Positions 48,057 through 57,046 are shown, counted from the stretch's first letter. The stretch: 64,000 nucleotides of DNA from Bradyrhizobium commune (GCF_015624505.1 NZ_CP061379.1:620001-684000), one strand, 5' to 3'. Notes: a model not told the origin generated them from the letters alone. Made by a program: numbers and translations.

Positions 48057-49315
48057 GCTTGGCCGTTTGAGCTGGTTGCAGTCTGGTCGTGGATTACTTC
48101 GGTTCCGAGACGTGATGTAACGTTTTCGATCAAAAGCTTCAGTTCACGGTGGGTAAATGGGCGTTTAAGAGGTGATCCGACTCCAAGCAGCCATTGGTTC
48201 GACCCTTTTCCGAAGGTTTCTGCTTCACCGCTGTCAAAGTGCGCTGCGACTGCTCGCTCCCGCTTGTCTTGTATTCCGTAAGCGAAACAAGTTCTGTCGA
48301 GTGTCGATGACAAATGTAGAGAAAGTTCAAGTAGCTTTGGATAGGCCGGTCTCTTGCCTTTGAACCAGATCAAAGGTGTCGAGGTCCAAAGTTCGCCAAC
48401 CATCCAACGCTCGGCCGCTTCTCTTACCTCCTTTGTCGAACTGTCCAGCAATCTAGCAATGAACTGCTGATCGAACATCCGCCAGTCGTCGACCCGAATT
48501 TCACCTGCTTCAAAGGCTCTGACGGTCGCATAGAGCAACATCAGCTTCCCAACGAAGTCTCTCTCGGCCAGCATTAGATTTTCATAGACGCTTCTTCGCG
48601 CCTCCTGCCAAGAGATGATGAATTGGCGTGCTTCTTTACGGAATATTGGCTGCCGGCTTGAGTCCGTGACGCCGACCAAGGATCGCGCGAGTCGTTCCGG
48701 AACAGCGAAATCGACGCGAAGACCCATGTGATAAGCCATGCGATAGACGTTATCGATATTGTCAATATCGATGTCGCCAGAGATGATGCGCCCGAGAGGG
48801 CCACCTCCTTGAATCGTGTCCATTATAGCCCGCAACGTACTTTCGACGTTGCGGCCGGAATAGACACTCGCCCACTCTCGGAGGCCGGGCCCGCGACCCA
48901 AAATGATCTGAAGATCCGCTCCTAGGAGCTCCTCGTCGGAATTTAGCAGTATTTCCCGCAGGCGCTCCTCGTGGGAGAACTTCGTTCCCACATATTGAAG
49001 CGCTTCTTCGGTGAGGTGACCGAACGAGGTTATTGCCCAATCGTGCAGAAGCGCAGACGCATCGAGCAGCAGCCGTTCGTCGTGATTCAGTGCTGGTCTG
49101 AGCGCTAGCAAAGTCGATAAATGAGCGACGCCAAGCACATGTTCAAAGCGAGACAGGTTTGCGATCGACGGCATATCTATCGAATCAACGTTCGACAGCC
49201 GGACATGGCGCAGCCGCTGAACGATCGGTCTTTGCGCCAGATTGTTTAGGTGTTCGTTGAGGTCGATCGATCCGTATAATGGGTCAATATACTGCCGATG
49301 TGGATGAGAGCTCAT
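48044..49315 (-). CDS. HD-domain phosphohydrolase (dGTPase/SAMHD1-like)
   Basis: A 423-residue HD-superfamily protein. The start DPLYGSIDLNEHLNNLAQRPIVQRLRHV has the Q-R-L-R of the dNTPase/SAMHD1 group. Metal ligands are FEHVLGVAHL (H59, H65), ALLHDW (H91-D92) and a downstream aspartate in SGDIDID (D181). It therefore probably hydrolyses a nucleotide or dNTP. dNTP depletion is a known antiphage strategy for related enzymes. The stop overlaps the second methyltransferase gene, and its ATG overlaps the stop of the membrane protein gene. Confidence 0.82.
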   Translation of the reverse strand: MSSHPHRQYIDPLYGSIDLNEHLNNLAQRPIVQRLRHVRLSNVDSIDMPSIANLSRFEHVLGVAHLSTLLALRPALNHDERLLLDASALLHDWAITSFGHLTEEALQYVGTKFSHEERLREILLNSDEELLGADLQIILGRGPGLREWASVYSGRNVESTLRAIMDTIQGGGPLGRIISGDIDIDNIDNVYRMAYHMGLRVDFAVPERLARSLVGVTDSSRQPIFRKEARQFIISWQEARRSVYENLMLAERDFVGKLMLLYATVRAFEAGEIRVDDWRMFDQQFIARLLDSSTKEVREAAERWMVGELWTSTPLIWFKGKRPAYPKLLELSLHLSSTLDRTCFAYGIQDKRERAVAAHFDSGEAETFGKGSNQWLLGVGSPLKRPFTHRELKLLIENVTSRLGTEVIHDQTATSSNGQAWLL

Positions 49316-50415
49316 CTCCCTGCCTCCATTGTCGTTTCTGGATTGGAGAGAAAGTTTACGTCTCCAGCGATGTCAACGTACGTTTTGAGCAGCCGCCATT
49401 CATTATCTCCCAGTCCGGATTCGACGAAAACGGTGAGCATGCCGCCCCACAATTTCTCGGAGGGGATTACATGACGTAGGAAGATGCGAAACTGCTCAAC
49501 TGATTCCAAGTCTGTGAGAGCTCCAGTGAATTCGTAGATGACCAGGGCCGGTTTTCTGCTTTCGCTGTTCGCATTCGTTTTGAATAGCTTAAAGGCGGCC
49601 GACGAAGCGCTGTGGATGCCCGCGTAAGTCCGCTTTGATTGGATCAATCGCGCGCCGGTCCCTGCAAAATCACGATCCTTCTTCGCATAGATCGAATCGA
49701 TGAAGGCGAAATGGCTCGAATAGGCATCGATGGCAATTACATTTCCAGCGCGAGCTTGCCAGTCTTGACCCATCTCTTTTTGAAGATTGGCGATGAAGTC
49801 TATGGGATGGTTCGCGGCGGTCACGTATTGAACAAAATTTTCATGACGCAAGAATGCGGCGCTTAGGGCGACGAGAAGCTTTCTTGAGGCGTCAAGCCTC
49901 TCGACTTGAACTCCAATGGAAGACAACGATTGGTTGGCAGGCGAGTTCTTAGATAGATCGAGGCCGAAGTCAGATAGGACAGATAGAATCTTTCTCAGAA
50001 GGTCGGCATCTATCGGCAGCGCGTTGTTTGAATAGTTAGGCTTTGGATTTACGAGCGACCAAAACCGCTTCAACGGCCGAACGAGAGGTAAGTGGAAGAG
50101 ATTGATCTTGTCGACGAAATAAATGAACCTGATGGTGGTTCTGTAGACGACAACGAGCGAAACGACCAACGCTGTTAGGAAGATTGCGGCCGCAACTTGC
50201 AAAGCATAACTTGTCCAAGCCGCCGGCATGAAGAAGGCGGCAGTGGTTGTGATCGCGACTAGTAGGCAAAGCAAGAATACTGGGAAGATATCGTTTATAA
50301 CAAAAGGGGCTTTCCGCTCCCTTCCCACTAGAGTGTATAGCCCAATATGAAATGCTACCAAGCCTGCGGTGGCTGTAAGTATCGGCCACGGATTTTCGAT
50401 CGTAAGAGTTGTCAT
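49312..50415 (-). CDS. Island membrane protein of unknown function
   Basis: A 367-residue protein. Three membrane segments lie in the first 92 residues (about 12-30, 42-63 and 69-92). The C-terminal 270 residues are soluble and include ANHPIDFIANLQKEMGQ, NVIAIDAYSSHFAFIDSIY and PALVIYEFTGALTDLESV. I cannot assign the soluble domain; it has no Walker A or other obvious catalytic motif. In this operon it may be a membrane-acting effector, which is inference. Its start is two bases from the QueC-like gene. Confidence 0.75.
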   Translation of the reverse strand: MTTLTIENPWPILTATAGLVAFHIGLYTLVGRERKAPFVINDIFPVFLLCLLVAITTTAAFFMPAAWTSYALQVAAAIFLTALVVSLVVVYRTTIRFIYFVDKINLFHLPLVRPLKRFWSLVNPKPNYSNNALPIDADLLRKILSVLSDFGLDLSKNSPANQSLSSIGVQVERLDASRKLLVALSAAFLRHENFVQYVTAANHPIDFIANLQKEMGQDWQARAGNVIAIDAYSSHFAFIDSIYAKKDRDFAGTGARLIQSKRTYAGIHSASSAAFKLFKTNANSESRKPALVIYEFTGALTDLESVEQFRIFLRHVIPSEKLWGGMLTVFVESGLGDNEWRLLKTYVDIAGDVNFLSNPETTMEAGR

Positions 50416-50417
50416 CG

Positions 50418-51104
50418 CTAGACATTCTCGATCATAGTGTCTTCGAGAACTTCCACTTCGATCTCGCTTAGCTTGGAAATTGACGCATCGATGGCGCTTC
50501 CCCAGAGGTCGACCTGCTGACGAAGTATATCGTCAGAGAGGGAGACGTTCGATACCTGCTGAAGACACTTTTGTTCCAATGATTCGCTGCTCAATCCCAG
50601 CTTCTGTAATGTTTTCTCGGCTTCTTCCCGCGAAATGAGATCGTAAGCGGGCAATACTAATTTGATGCCATGGCGAGCAAGGATGCTGCTAAGTCGGGTG
50701 ATCGCAATAGGTGATTGCTCCGGCCAGGAGCTTTGATAGCTCGCATAGCCGAAGGCAAGATTTGGAATCTTCAATCGAGCAGCTAGGACAGAAGACGCCA
50801 CAACATAAGAATGATGGCAGGGCAGGCAGGTTTTCTCGTAAAACGAAGTATCGGTTTTGAGCGCCATCGGCTGCTTGACATGTAGCCAGCGGGTTGACGG
50901 CGGAAGTATTGCATTCATCTCCCGAATCCGTTGGCGAACTCTCTGGATCCCGACAAGGTGACCGGAGGAAATCGTTATTAGAAATGTGGTGGTGCCAGCT
51001 TGGCTAAGCCGAGCGGCGGCAATAGTCGAATCGCGCCCGCCGGAAAACATCACGGCGCAGCCGGCCTCTAGCCTCATTGCTGGTAGGACAGACCAGTCCA
51101 TCAT
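50418..51104 (-). CDS. QueC/ExsB-like PP-loop ATPase
   Basis: First gene of the operon, 228 residues from the ATG at 51104 (ATG at 51101 also fits the same GGAG site). The PP-loop SGGRDST is at residues 21-27. C93-x2-C96 (KTCLPCHHSY) and C180 (EQKC) could form a zinc or sulfur site, and the KLVLPAYDLISREEAEKTL segment recalls the QueC/ExsB end region. QueC-like proteins occur in some antiphage systems (for example Qat) and in 7-deazaguanine synthesis. The long open frame to 51284 crosses the rpmB terminator and is not used. Confidence 0.78.
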   Translation of the reverse strand: MMDWSVLPAMRLEAGCAVMFSGGRDSTIAAARLSQAGTTTFLITISSGHLVGIQRVRQRIREMNAILPPSTRWLHVKQPMALKTDTSFYEKTCLPCHHSYVVASSVLAARLKIPNLAFGYASYQSSWPEQSPIAITRLSSILARHGIKLVLPAYDLISREEAEKTLQKLGLSSESLEQKCLQQVSNVSLSDDILRQQVDLWGSAIDASISKLSEIEVEVLEDTMIENV

Positions 51105-51248
51105 CCCGGCTCCAAATGCTGCCGCAGCAAGAATAACGCAATTCTGGATCGTATCAGCGTTGCTAGTGATTCTAAACCTGTGGTTCCGCCATGGGATCTG
51201 CTCCCCACAGCTTGAAATGCTTCGATGCGGAGCGGCTCTTCCGAAATT

Positions 51249-51281
51249 AAACAAAAACGGCCGGATCTTTCGATCCGGCCG
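51249..51281 (-). terminator. Rho-independent terminator of rpmB
   Basis: On the minus strand a perfect 10-bp stem CGGCCGGATC/GATCCGGCCG closes a GAAA tetraloop and is followed by TTTTTGTTT. It lies about 70 bases beyond the rpmB stop. It also insulates the island operon, whose first gene starts about 145 bases further on. Confidence 0.9.
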
Positions 51282-51351
51282 CAACGCAAAACGCTACTGG
51301 CTAAGCCTACGCCACGCGACGCAACCTAGCCCCCGCCCAACTCTAGAATTC

Positions 51352-51660
51352 TTAGCTGGCCTTCTTGACCGGTGCGGTCTCGCCGACCTTCTTCTGGATG
51401 GCGCGCTTCAGCTCGAGGGCGCGCGGCGACAGGTCGTCGGCCTTGGCCTTGAGCAGGAAGGTGTCGAGGCCGCCATTGTGGTCGACGCTCTTGACCGCGT
51501 TGGTCGAGACGCGCAGGCGCACGTTGCGCTCCAGGGCTTCCGAGATGAACGTCACGTTGACGAGGTTCGGCAGGAAGCGGCGCTTGGTCTTGATGTTCGA
51601 GTGGCTGACCTTGTGGCCGACGAGGGGGCCCTTGGCCGTCAGTTCGCAGCGGCGAGACAT
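51352..51660 (-). CDS. rpmB: 50S ribosomal protein L28
   Basis: Structural protein of the large ribosomal subunit, 102 residues. The start [20 protein letters not shown] with the [13 protein letters not shown] segment is the L28 signature. The C-terminal extension ([11 protein letters not shown]) is usual in alphaproteobacteria. The frame to 51687 has no family support. It is followed by a clean terminator. Confidence 0.97.
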   Translation of the reverse strand: MSRRCELTAKGPLVGHKVSHSNIKTKRRFLPNLVNVTFISEALERNVRLRVSTNAVKSVDHNGGLDTFLLKAKADDLSPRALELKRAIQKKVGETAPVKKAS

Positions 51661-51814
51661 GTCATAAATCCTTATCCTGACCCCCAACGAGTTGCGGCCG
51701 CCATTCGGGGCGCCACGGGGGCAAATTCTCTGTCCTTGCAGGGAGCGGCGGACGTATAGGGGGGATGACGGCTGGCGTCAAGTTTTTGGCCGGGGAATCA
51801 TGCCACCCGGAAGG

Positions 51815-52000
51815 TGCGCTCCCTCCCCCGCCCGCGGGGGAGGGTTGGGGAGAGGGTGCCTCCGCGGAGGGGCAGCCGCGCGAAGTGTCCCCCAGAGGAG
51901 AGAGCCCTCACCCGCGCTACGCATAGCCGAGGCTCCGCCTCGGCGTTCTCTGGAGGACGGCCGCCGAAGGCGGCCTATGCTCTCCCGCAAGCGGGAGAGG
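51815..52000. repeat. Family B repeat, copy 5, with nested hairpins
   Basis: Begins with GCGCTCCCTCCCCCGCCCGCG, ends with CTCTCCCGCAAGCGGGAGAGG, and holds CGAGGCTCCGCCTCGG and GGCCGCCGAAGGCGGCC hairpins inside. The rest of the 533 bases from 51661 to 52193 shows no further gene; it includes the likely rpmB and DUF3108 promoters. Confidence 0.7.
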
Positions 52001-52193
52001 TATCGGCGCCCGTGGCCTACCCGATCACCAAAACGGCAATGTTTAAAACCCCTTACCATCACATAAAGGGCGCATTCGCACCCGAAGAGTCCGGCCAGGT
52101 TCCGTCGTTTTGGCATCTCGGACATCCTTGCACATTGTGTCCCGCCATTTTTGGCTTAACTAACAAGGCCTGACGTCCCCATTGGATGGTTTT

Positions 52194-53057
52194 GTGGACA
52201 TTCTGACCCCTCATCTGCCCCGGCTGCACAGCATCGGCCGGCTGGCTCTGGCGGCCCTTTGCGGGCTCGCGATGGCGTGGGAAGCCCGGCCGGCGGCGGC
52301 GCAAGGCAAGCTCGAGGCGCAGTATGAGGCGACGCTGTCCGGCATTCCGGTCGGCCGCGGCGCCTGGAATATCGACATCCAGGACGACGTGTTTTCGGCG
52401 GCGGCCTCTGGCGGCACCACGGGGATTTTGAAGTCGTTCGCGGGCGGCTCCGGCACCGGCGCCTCGCAGGGACGCGTGGTCAATGGCGCGCTGGTCGCAA
52501 GCGCCTACCAGGCTTCCACCACCACCTCGAAGAAGACCGAAGAGATCCACATCACCCTCGACAAGGGCAATGTGAAGGAGTTCGGCATCATTCCGGAGCC
52601 GCCGGTCGATCCCGATCGCATCGTCGTCACCGACGCGCATCGCCGCGGCGTGTTCGATCCGATGACGGCCTCGCTGGTGCGCGTGCCTGGAAACGGCGAT
52701 CCGCTGTCGCCGGAGGCCTGTCACGGCAGCGCGCCCGTGTTCGACGGCCGCATGCGCTACGAGCTCAAGCTCGATTTCAAGCGCATGGAGACCGTGAAGG
52801 CCGAGAAGGGCTATCACGGCCCGGTCGTGGTCTGCTCGCTCTATTTCGTGCCTGTGGCCGGCTACATCCCCGACCGCCCCGTGATCAAATACCTCGCCGC
52901 CCAGCGCAACATCGAGATCGCGTTCGCGCCGGTGGCCGGCACGCGGATCCTGGTCCCGTTCTGGCTGAAGGTCCCGACGCCGCTGGGCCCGGCGATGCTG
53001 GAAGCGACCAGCTTCATCACCACCGCCCAGCCGCCGCGGGTTGCGAAGACGCAGTAG
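52194..53057 (+). CDS. DUF3108 domain-containing secreted protein
   Basis: A 287-residue exported protein. The N-terminus has a hydrophobic core (LALAALCGLAMAW) ending near RPAAAQGK, a Sec signal. The following YEATLSGIPVGRGAWNIDI and VRVPGNGDPLSPEACHGSAPVFDGRMRYEL segments are typical of DUF3108. GTG at 52194 or TTG at 52182 could start it; 52194 is preferred for its GGATGG site. Function unknown, probably envelope-related. Confidence 0.85.
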   Translation: MDILTPHLPRLHSIGRLALAALCGLAMAWEARPAAAQGKLEAQYEATLSGIPVGRGAWNIDIQDDVFSAAASGGTTGILKSFAGGSGTGASQGRVVNGALVASAYQASTTTSKKTEEIHITLDKGNVKEFGIIPEPPVDPDRIVVTDAHRRGVFDPMTASLVRVPGNGDPLSPEACHGSAPVFDGRMRYELKLDFKRMETVKAEKGYHGPVVVCSLYFVPVAGYIPDRPVIKYLAAQRNIEIAFAPVAGTRILVPFWLKVPTPLGPAMLEATSFITTAQPPRVAKTQ

Positions 53058-53068
53058 GCCCACACGCC

Positions 53069-53148
53069 GTAGCCCGGATGGAGCGCAGCGCAATCCGGGA
53101 TTCTTCGCCTTTGGCTCCCCGCATTCCGCTCCGCGCCATGCGGGCTAC
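53069..53148. repeat. Intergenic GTAGCCCGGATGGAGCG-type repeat
   Basis: Starts GTAGCCCGGATGGAGCGCAG and ends with the inverted CATGCGGGCTAC, forming an approximately 80-bp hairpin. It begins 12 bases after the DUF3108 stop. This element type is common across Proteobacteria. Confidence 0.7.
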
Positions 53149-53664
53149 GATATCTCCATCCCCTCAACACCTTAGCCGCCGACACCCCGCCATTCCCGCG
53201 CCGCCCGTTTCTACTGTGCATGGGGTTGTTTTCGACAAATCAAGTTGGGTGCCTTCGCGGCCAGCGAATCCATTTGACTCTGCCCCGATTCTGATTCGAC
53301 TCCGCGCCGTCCCCAACATTAAGGAACGCGTCATCAAATCGTCGCTTGTACGCCGGGCCAAAACTCCATCTAGTGCAGGAAACAATGAGTCCCGCGACAT
53401 GTTGCGTGAACGTAACAGGACTCCGAGGGGAGTCAGCGATTCGGCCGCGATTCGTTCTAGAGTCGTTCCGAAGCTTAAAGCCAACGGGAAAAGCGTCGCA
53501 AAGTGAGACAGTTGCGCGGGATTCGGGGAGATGCTCCCAAACACTCCGCTGTCATGCCCCGGCTTGACCGGGGCATCCAGCACGCCGCGGCCTTTCGGTC
53601 CAACCACCGCCGCCCCAAACAGCACTGACATTCGCCCCAATCGCCACTACCTAATCATCCAGAC
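53149..53664. other. 516-bp intergenic region without a convincing gene
   Basis: Short overlapping open frames exist on both strands, but none has a signature, start context or codon use that persuades me. One short palindrome (ATGCCCCGGCTTGACCGGGGCAT, near 53553) resembles the hairpin at 11880. The helicase promoter must lie here. Confidence 0.55.
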
Positions 53665-56600
53665 ATGGCCTTCTCTTCCTCCCCCTTCGCTTCCGAGCGC
53701 GCGCTTGCCGATCGAGTTCCAGGCAGTGGCGTCACTGCGGTGCTCGGGCCGACCAACACCGGCAAGACCCATCTCGCCATCGAGCGGATGCTGGCGCATT
53801 CGTCCGGCCTGATCGGGCTGCCGCTGCGGCTGCTCGCGCGCGAGGTCTACAACAAGATCGTCGCCCGCGTCGGCCCTGAGGCCGTCGCGCTTGTGACCGG
53901 CGAGGAGAAGATCAAGCCGAAGAACCCGCGTTTTTGGGTCTCCACCGTCGAGGCGATGCCGCGCGACCTCGACGTCTCCTTCCTCGCCGTCGACGAGATC
54001 CAGATCGCCTCTGATCTGGAGCGCGGCCACGTCTTCACCGACCGCATCCTCAACCGCCGCGGCCGCGACGAGACGCTGCTGTTAGGGGCTGCCACCATGC
54101 GCCCGATCATCGAGCGTCTGTTGCCCGGCGTCTCCATGATCACCCGGCCCAGGCTGTCGCAGCTCGAATTCGCCGGCGACCGCAAGATTACGCGCCAGCC
54201 GCGCCGCACCGCCATCGTCGCGTTCTCGGCCGACGAGGTCTACGCCATCGCCGAGCTGATCCGCCGCCAGCACGGCGGCGCCGCCGTGGTGCTGGGATCG
54301 CTGTCGCCGCGGACCCGCAACGCACAAGTCGAGATGTTCCAGAACGGCGACGTCGATTACCTCGTCGCCACCGACGCCGTCGGCATGGGCCTCAATCTCG
54401 ACGTCGATCACGTCGCCTTTGCCTCCGACCGCAAGTTCGACGGCTACCAGTTCCGTAGGCTGACGCCGTCCGAATTCGCGCAGATCGCCGGCCGTGCGGG
54501 GCGCGCCACACGCAACGGCACCTTCGGCACCACCGGCCGTTGCGGCCCGTTCGAGCCCGAGCTCGTCAACGCGCTCCAGAACCACACCTTCGACAGCGTG
54601 AAGATGCTGCAATGGCGCAACTCGAAGCTCGATTTCTCCTCCCTCGGCGCGCTCCAGGTGTCCCTGAACCAGTCGCCCGGCCATGAGGTCTTGACGCGCG
54701 CGCCGATCGCCGAGGACATGCGCGTGCTCGACCACGCCGCCCGCGACGTCGAGGTGCGCGATATCGCGCATGGCAGGCTTGCTGTGGAACGTCTCTGGGA
54801 GGCCTGCCAGGTCCCGGACTACCGAAAACTGTCGCCGGCAGCCCATGCCGAGCTGGTGACGACGCTGTACGGCTTCCTGATGCAAAAGGGCCGCATTCCC
54901 GACGCCTGGTTCGCGGCCCAGATCGACCAGGCCAACCGCGTCGACGGCGACATCGACACGCTGTCGGGCCGGATCGCGCAGGTCCGCACCTGGACCTTCG
55001 TCGCTAACCGGCCGGATTGGCTCGCCGACCCCGAGCACTGGCAGGGGACCGCGCGGGAGATCGAAAATAAATTATCTGATGCGCTCCATGAACGCTTGAC
55101 TGAGCGTTTCGTTGATCGCCGGACCAGTGTATTGATGCGCCGCCTGCGGGAGAACACGAGCTTGAATACGGAAATCGGCAAGACCGGCGAAGTCATCGTC
55201 GAAGGCCATGTCATCGGCCGCCTCGATGGCTTCACCTTTGCACCGGATGCGGCGGAAGCCGGCTCCGATGCGAAAGCCTTGCAGGCTGCCGCGCAAGCGG
55301 TGCTCGCCGGCGAGATCAACGCGCGCGCCGAAAAACTGGGCAGCGCGCCGGACGAGCAGTTCGTGCTGACCTCCGACGGCACCATCCGCTGGACCGGCGA
55401 TGCGGTGGCGCGACTCACTGCCGCAGAGGAGGCGCTGCATCCGCGCATCCGCATCATCTCCGACGAGCGCCTCACGGGCGCTCCCCGCGAGAAGGTGCAG
55501 GCGCGGCTCGATCTCTGGCTCAAGACGCATATCGAAAAGCTGCTCGGGCCGATGTTCGAGCTGTCGAAGGCCGAGGACGTCACCGGCATTGCCCGCGGTA
55601 TCGCCTATCAGCTGGTCGAGGCGCTCGGCGTCTTGGAGCGGCCGAAGATCGCCAACGAGCTGAAGGATCTCGACCAGCCCTCGCGCGCGGTGCTGCGCAA
55701 ATACGGCGTCCGCTTCGGCGCCTATCACATCTATTTCCCCGGCATCCTGAAGCCCGCCGCGCGTGCGCTCGCAGCACTGCTGTGGGCGTTGAAGCAGGAC
55801 AATGTCGATCTGTCCTCGCTCTCGGGCGCGCAGCATCTGGCATCGTCGGGCCGCACCTCGTTCCCGGTCGACAAGGCGTTGCCGCGCGATGCCTATCGCG
55901 TGCTCGGCTACAAGCAGGCCGGCGAGCGCGCCGTCCGCGTCGACATCCTGGAGCGCCTCGCCGACCTGATCCGCCCGGCGCTGGCCTGGCGCGAGAATTC
56001 GCCGGGCGAAAAGCCCGCCGGCGCGTTCGACGGCCGCAGCTTTGTGGTGACGCAGGCGATGACCTCGCTCACCGGTTCCGCCGGCGAGGACTTCGCCTCC
56101 GTGCTGCGTGCGCTCGGCTATCGCATGGAGAAGCGCCCGCCGCTGCCGCCGAAGCCTGTGGCAGCTGAAGCGCCTGCTGTGGAGACGCCGGTGGCCGAGG
56201 CGGTTGCCACCGAGGAAGCTGCCGCGCCCGCGGAGACCCCGATCGAAGCCACCGCCGAGCCGGTCACCGTCGAAGACGCGCCCGGCATGGAGCAGCACGA
56301 CGAGCCGGCGCAGGAAGAGCCCGCGCTCGAAGCCTCATCTGAAACGCCCGTCACGCCCGAAGACGCCCCCGGCATCGCGCCGCCGGCCGAAGAGCCCGCT
56401 GCACCTGTTGAGGCAACCGCTGAAGTCGCGCCCGCCGAGACCGCCGCAACGGAAGCGGCCGCATCGCCCGATGCTGCCGCGCCTGAATCCGCTGCCGCGC
56501 CCGCCGAGCCCGAGCTCGTCGAGGTCTGGCGTCCCGGCGGCCGTCACGAGGATCGCAAGCCGCGCCACGAGCGCCATCGGCATCAGCGTCATCACAACCA

Positions 56601-57042
56601 GCCGCGTTCGCAGCAGACGAGCGCAGAGGCAGGTGCTGCTGCGCCGGCCGAAGGTGAAGCGGCGCAAACTGCCGATGGCGAGAAGCGTAACGAGCGTCAT
56701 CGTCACGGTGGTCATCGCAGGGATGGGGCTAAGGATTTCCGCAAGCCGCGTGAAGGTGGTGCCGAGGGTGGCGAGCGCCGCGAGCAGCGCAACGACAACA
56801 ACCGCCGCTTCGAGGGCAAGGACCGCGATCGCAACAAGGGCAAGCCCGGCGATCGCGACGGCGGCCGCGAGCATCGCGGCGGCCGCGACCGCGACAAGGG
56901 CCGCGATCGCCAGGGCGGGCCGTCGCTGCGTCCCTACGCATCGACTGCGAATCCGCGCGAGCGCGATCGGCCCGTCGATCCCAACTCACCCTTTGCAAAG
57001 CTCGCCGCGCTGAAAGAGCAGCTCGCCGGTCGCAAGGAGTGA
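53665..57042 (+). CDS. Large Suv3-like DEx(H) RNA helicase with disordered C-terminus
   Basis: An 1125-residue superfamily 2 helicase related to Suv3/MgpS. Walker A is LGPTNTGKTHLA at about 27-38 and the DEIQ-type motif II is AVDEIQIASD. The GTDAVGMGLNLDVDHVAF and QIAGRAGRA motifs V/VI follow. A middle domain extends to about residue 830. From there the protein is low-complexity: an acidic Ala/Pro/Glu-rich stretch, then an Arg/Asp/Gly/His-rich tail that may bind RNA. It is followed by the S4-domain gene, whose likely role is also RNA-related. Confidence 0.92.
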   Translation: MAFSSSPFASERALADRVPGSGVTAVLGPTNTGKTHLAIERMLAHSSGLIGLPLRLLAREVYNKIVARVGPEAVALVTGEEKIKPKNPRFWVSTVEAMPRDLDVSFLAVDEIQIASDLERGHVFTDRILNRRGRDETLLLGAATMRPIIERLLPGVSMITRPRLSQLEFAGDRKITRQPRRTAIVAFSADEVYAIAELIRRQHGGAAVVLGSLSPRTRNAQVEMFQNGDVDYLVATDAVGMGLNLDVDHVAFASDRKFDGYQFRRLTPSEFAQIAGRAGRATRNGTFGTTGRCGPFEPELVNALQNHTFDSVKMLQWRNSKLDFSSLGALQVSLNQSPGHEVLTRAPIAEDMRVLDHAARDVEVRDIAHGRLAVERLWEACQVPDYRKLSPAAHAELVTTLYGFLMQKGRIPDAWFAAQIDQANRVDGDIDTLSGRIAQVRTWTFVANRPDWLADPEHWQGTAREIENKLSDALHERLTERFVDRRTSVLMRRLRENTSLNTEIGKTGEVIVEGHVIGRLDGFTFAPDAAEAGSDAKALQAAAQAVLAGEINARAEKLGSAPDEQFVLTSDGTIRWTGDAVARLTAAEEALHPRIRIISDERLTGAPREKVQARLDLWLKTHIEKLLGPMFELSKAEDVTGIARGIAYQLVEALGVLERPKIANELKDLDQPSRAVLRKYGVRFGAYHIYFPGILKPAARALAALLWALKQDNVDLSSLSGAQHLASSGRTSFPVDKALPRDAYRVLGYKQAGERAVRVDILERLADLIRPALAWRENSPGEKPAGAFDGRSFVVTQAMTSLTGSAGEDFASVLRALGYRMEKRPPLPPKPVAAEAPAVETPVAEAVATEEAAAPAETPIEATAEPVTVEDAPGMEQHDEPAQEEPALEASSETPVTPEDAPGIAPPAEEPAAPVEATAEVAPAETAATEAAASPDAAAPESAAAPAEPELVEVWRPGGRHEDRKPRHERHRHQRHHNQPRSQQTSAEAGAAAPAEGEAAQTADGEKRNERHRHGGHRRDGAKDFRKPREGGAEGGERREQRNDNNRRFEGKDRDRNKGKPGDRDGGREHRGGRDRDKGRDRQGGPSLRPYASTANPRERDRPVDPNSPFAKLAALKEQLAGRKE

Positions 57043-57046
57043 TCCC

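Noticed and set aside
50418..51104. Assignment of the island as a plain restriction-modification system
   Set aside because: No nuclease motif (PD-ExK, HNH, GIY-YIG) was recognised in any of the six proteins.
51105..51284. N-terminal extension of the QueC-like protein to 51284
   Set aside because: It would begin at the hairpin of the rpmB terminator, and the family start plus a GGAG site are at 51104.
53164..53640. A 158-residue minus-strand open frame before the helicase gene
   Set aside because: It runs through a palindromic repeat, lacks a signature, and a + strand frame of similar quality overlaps it.
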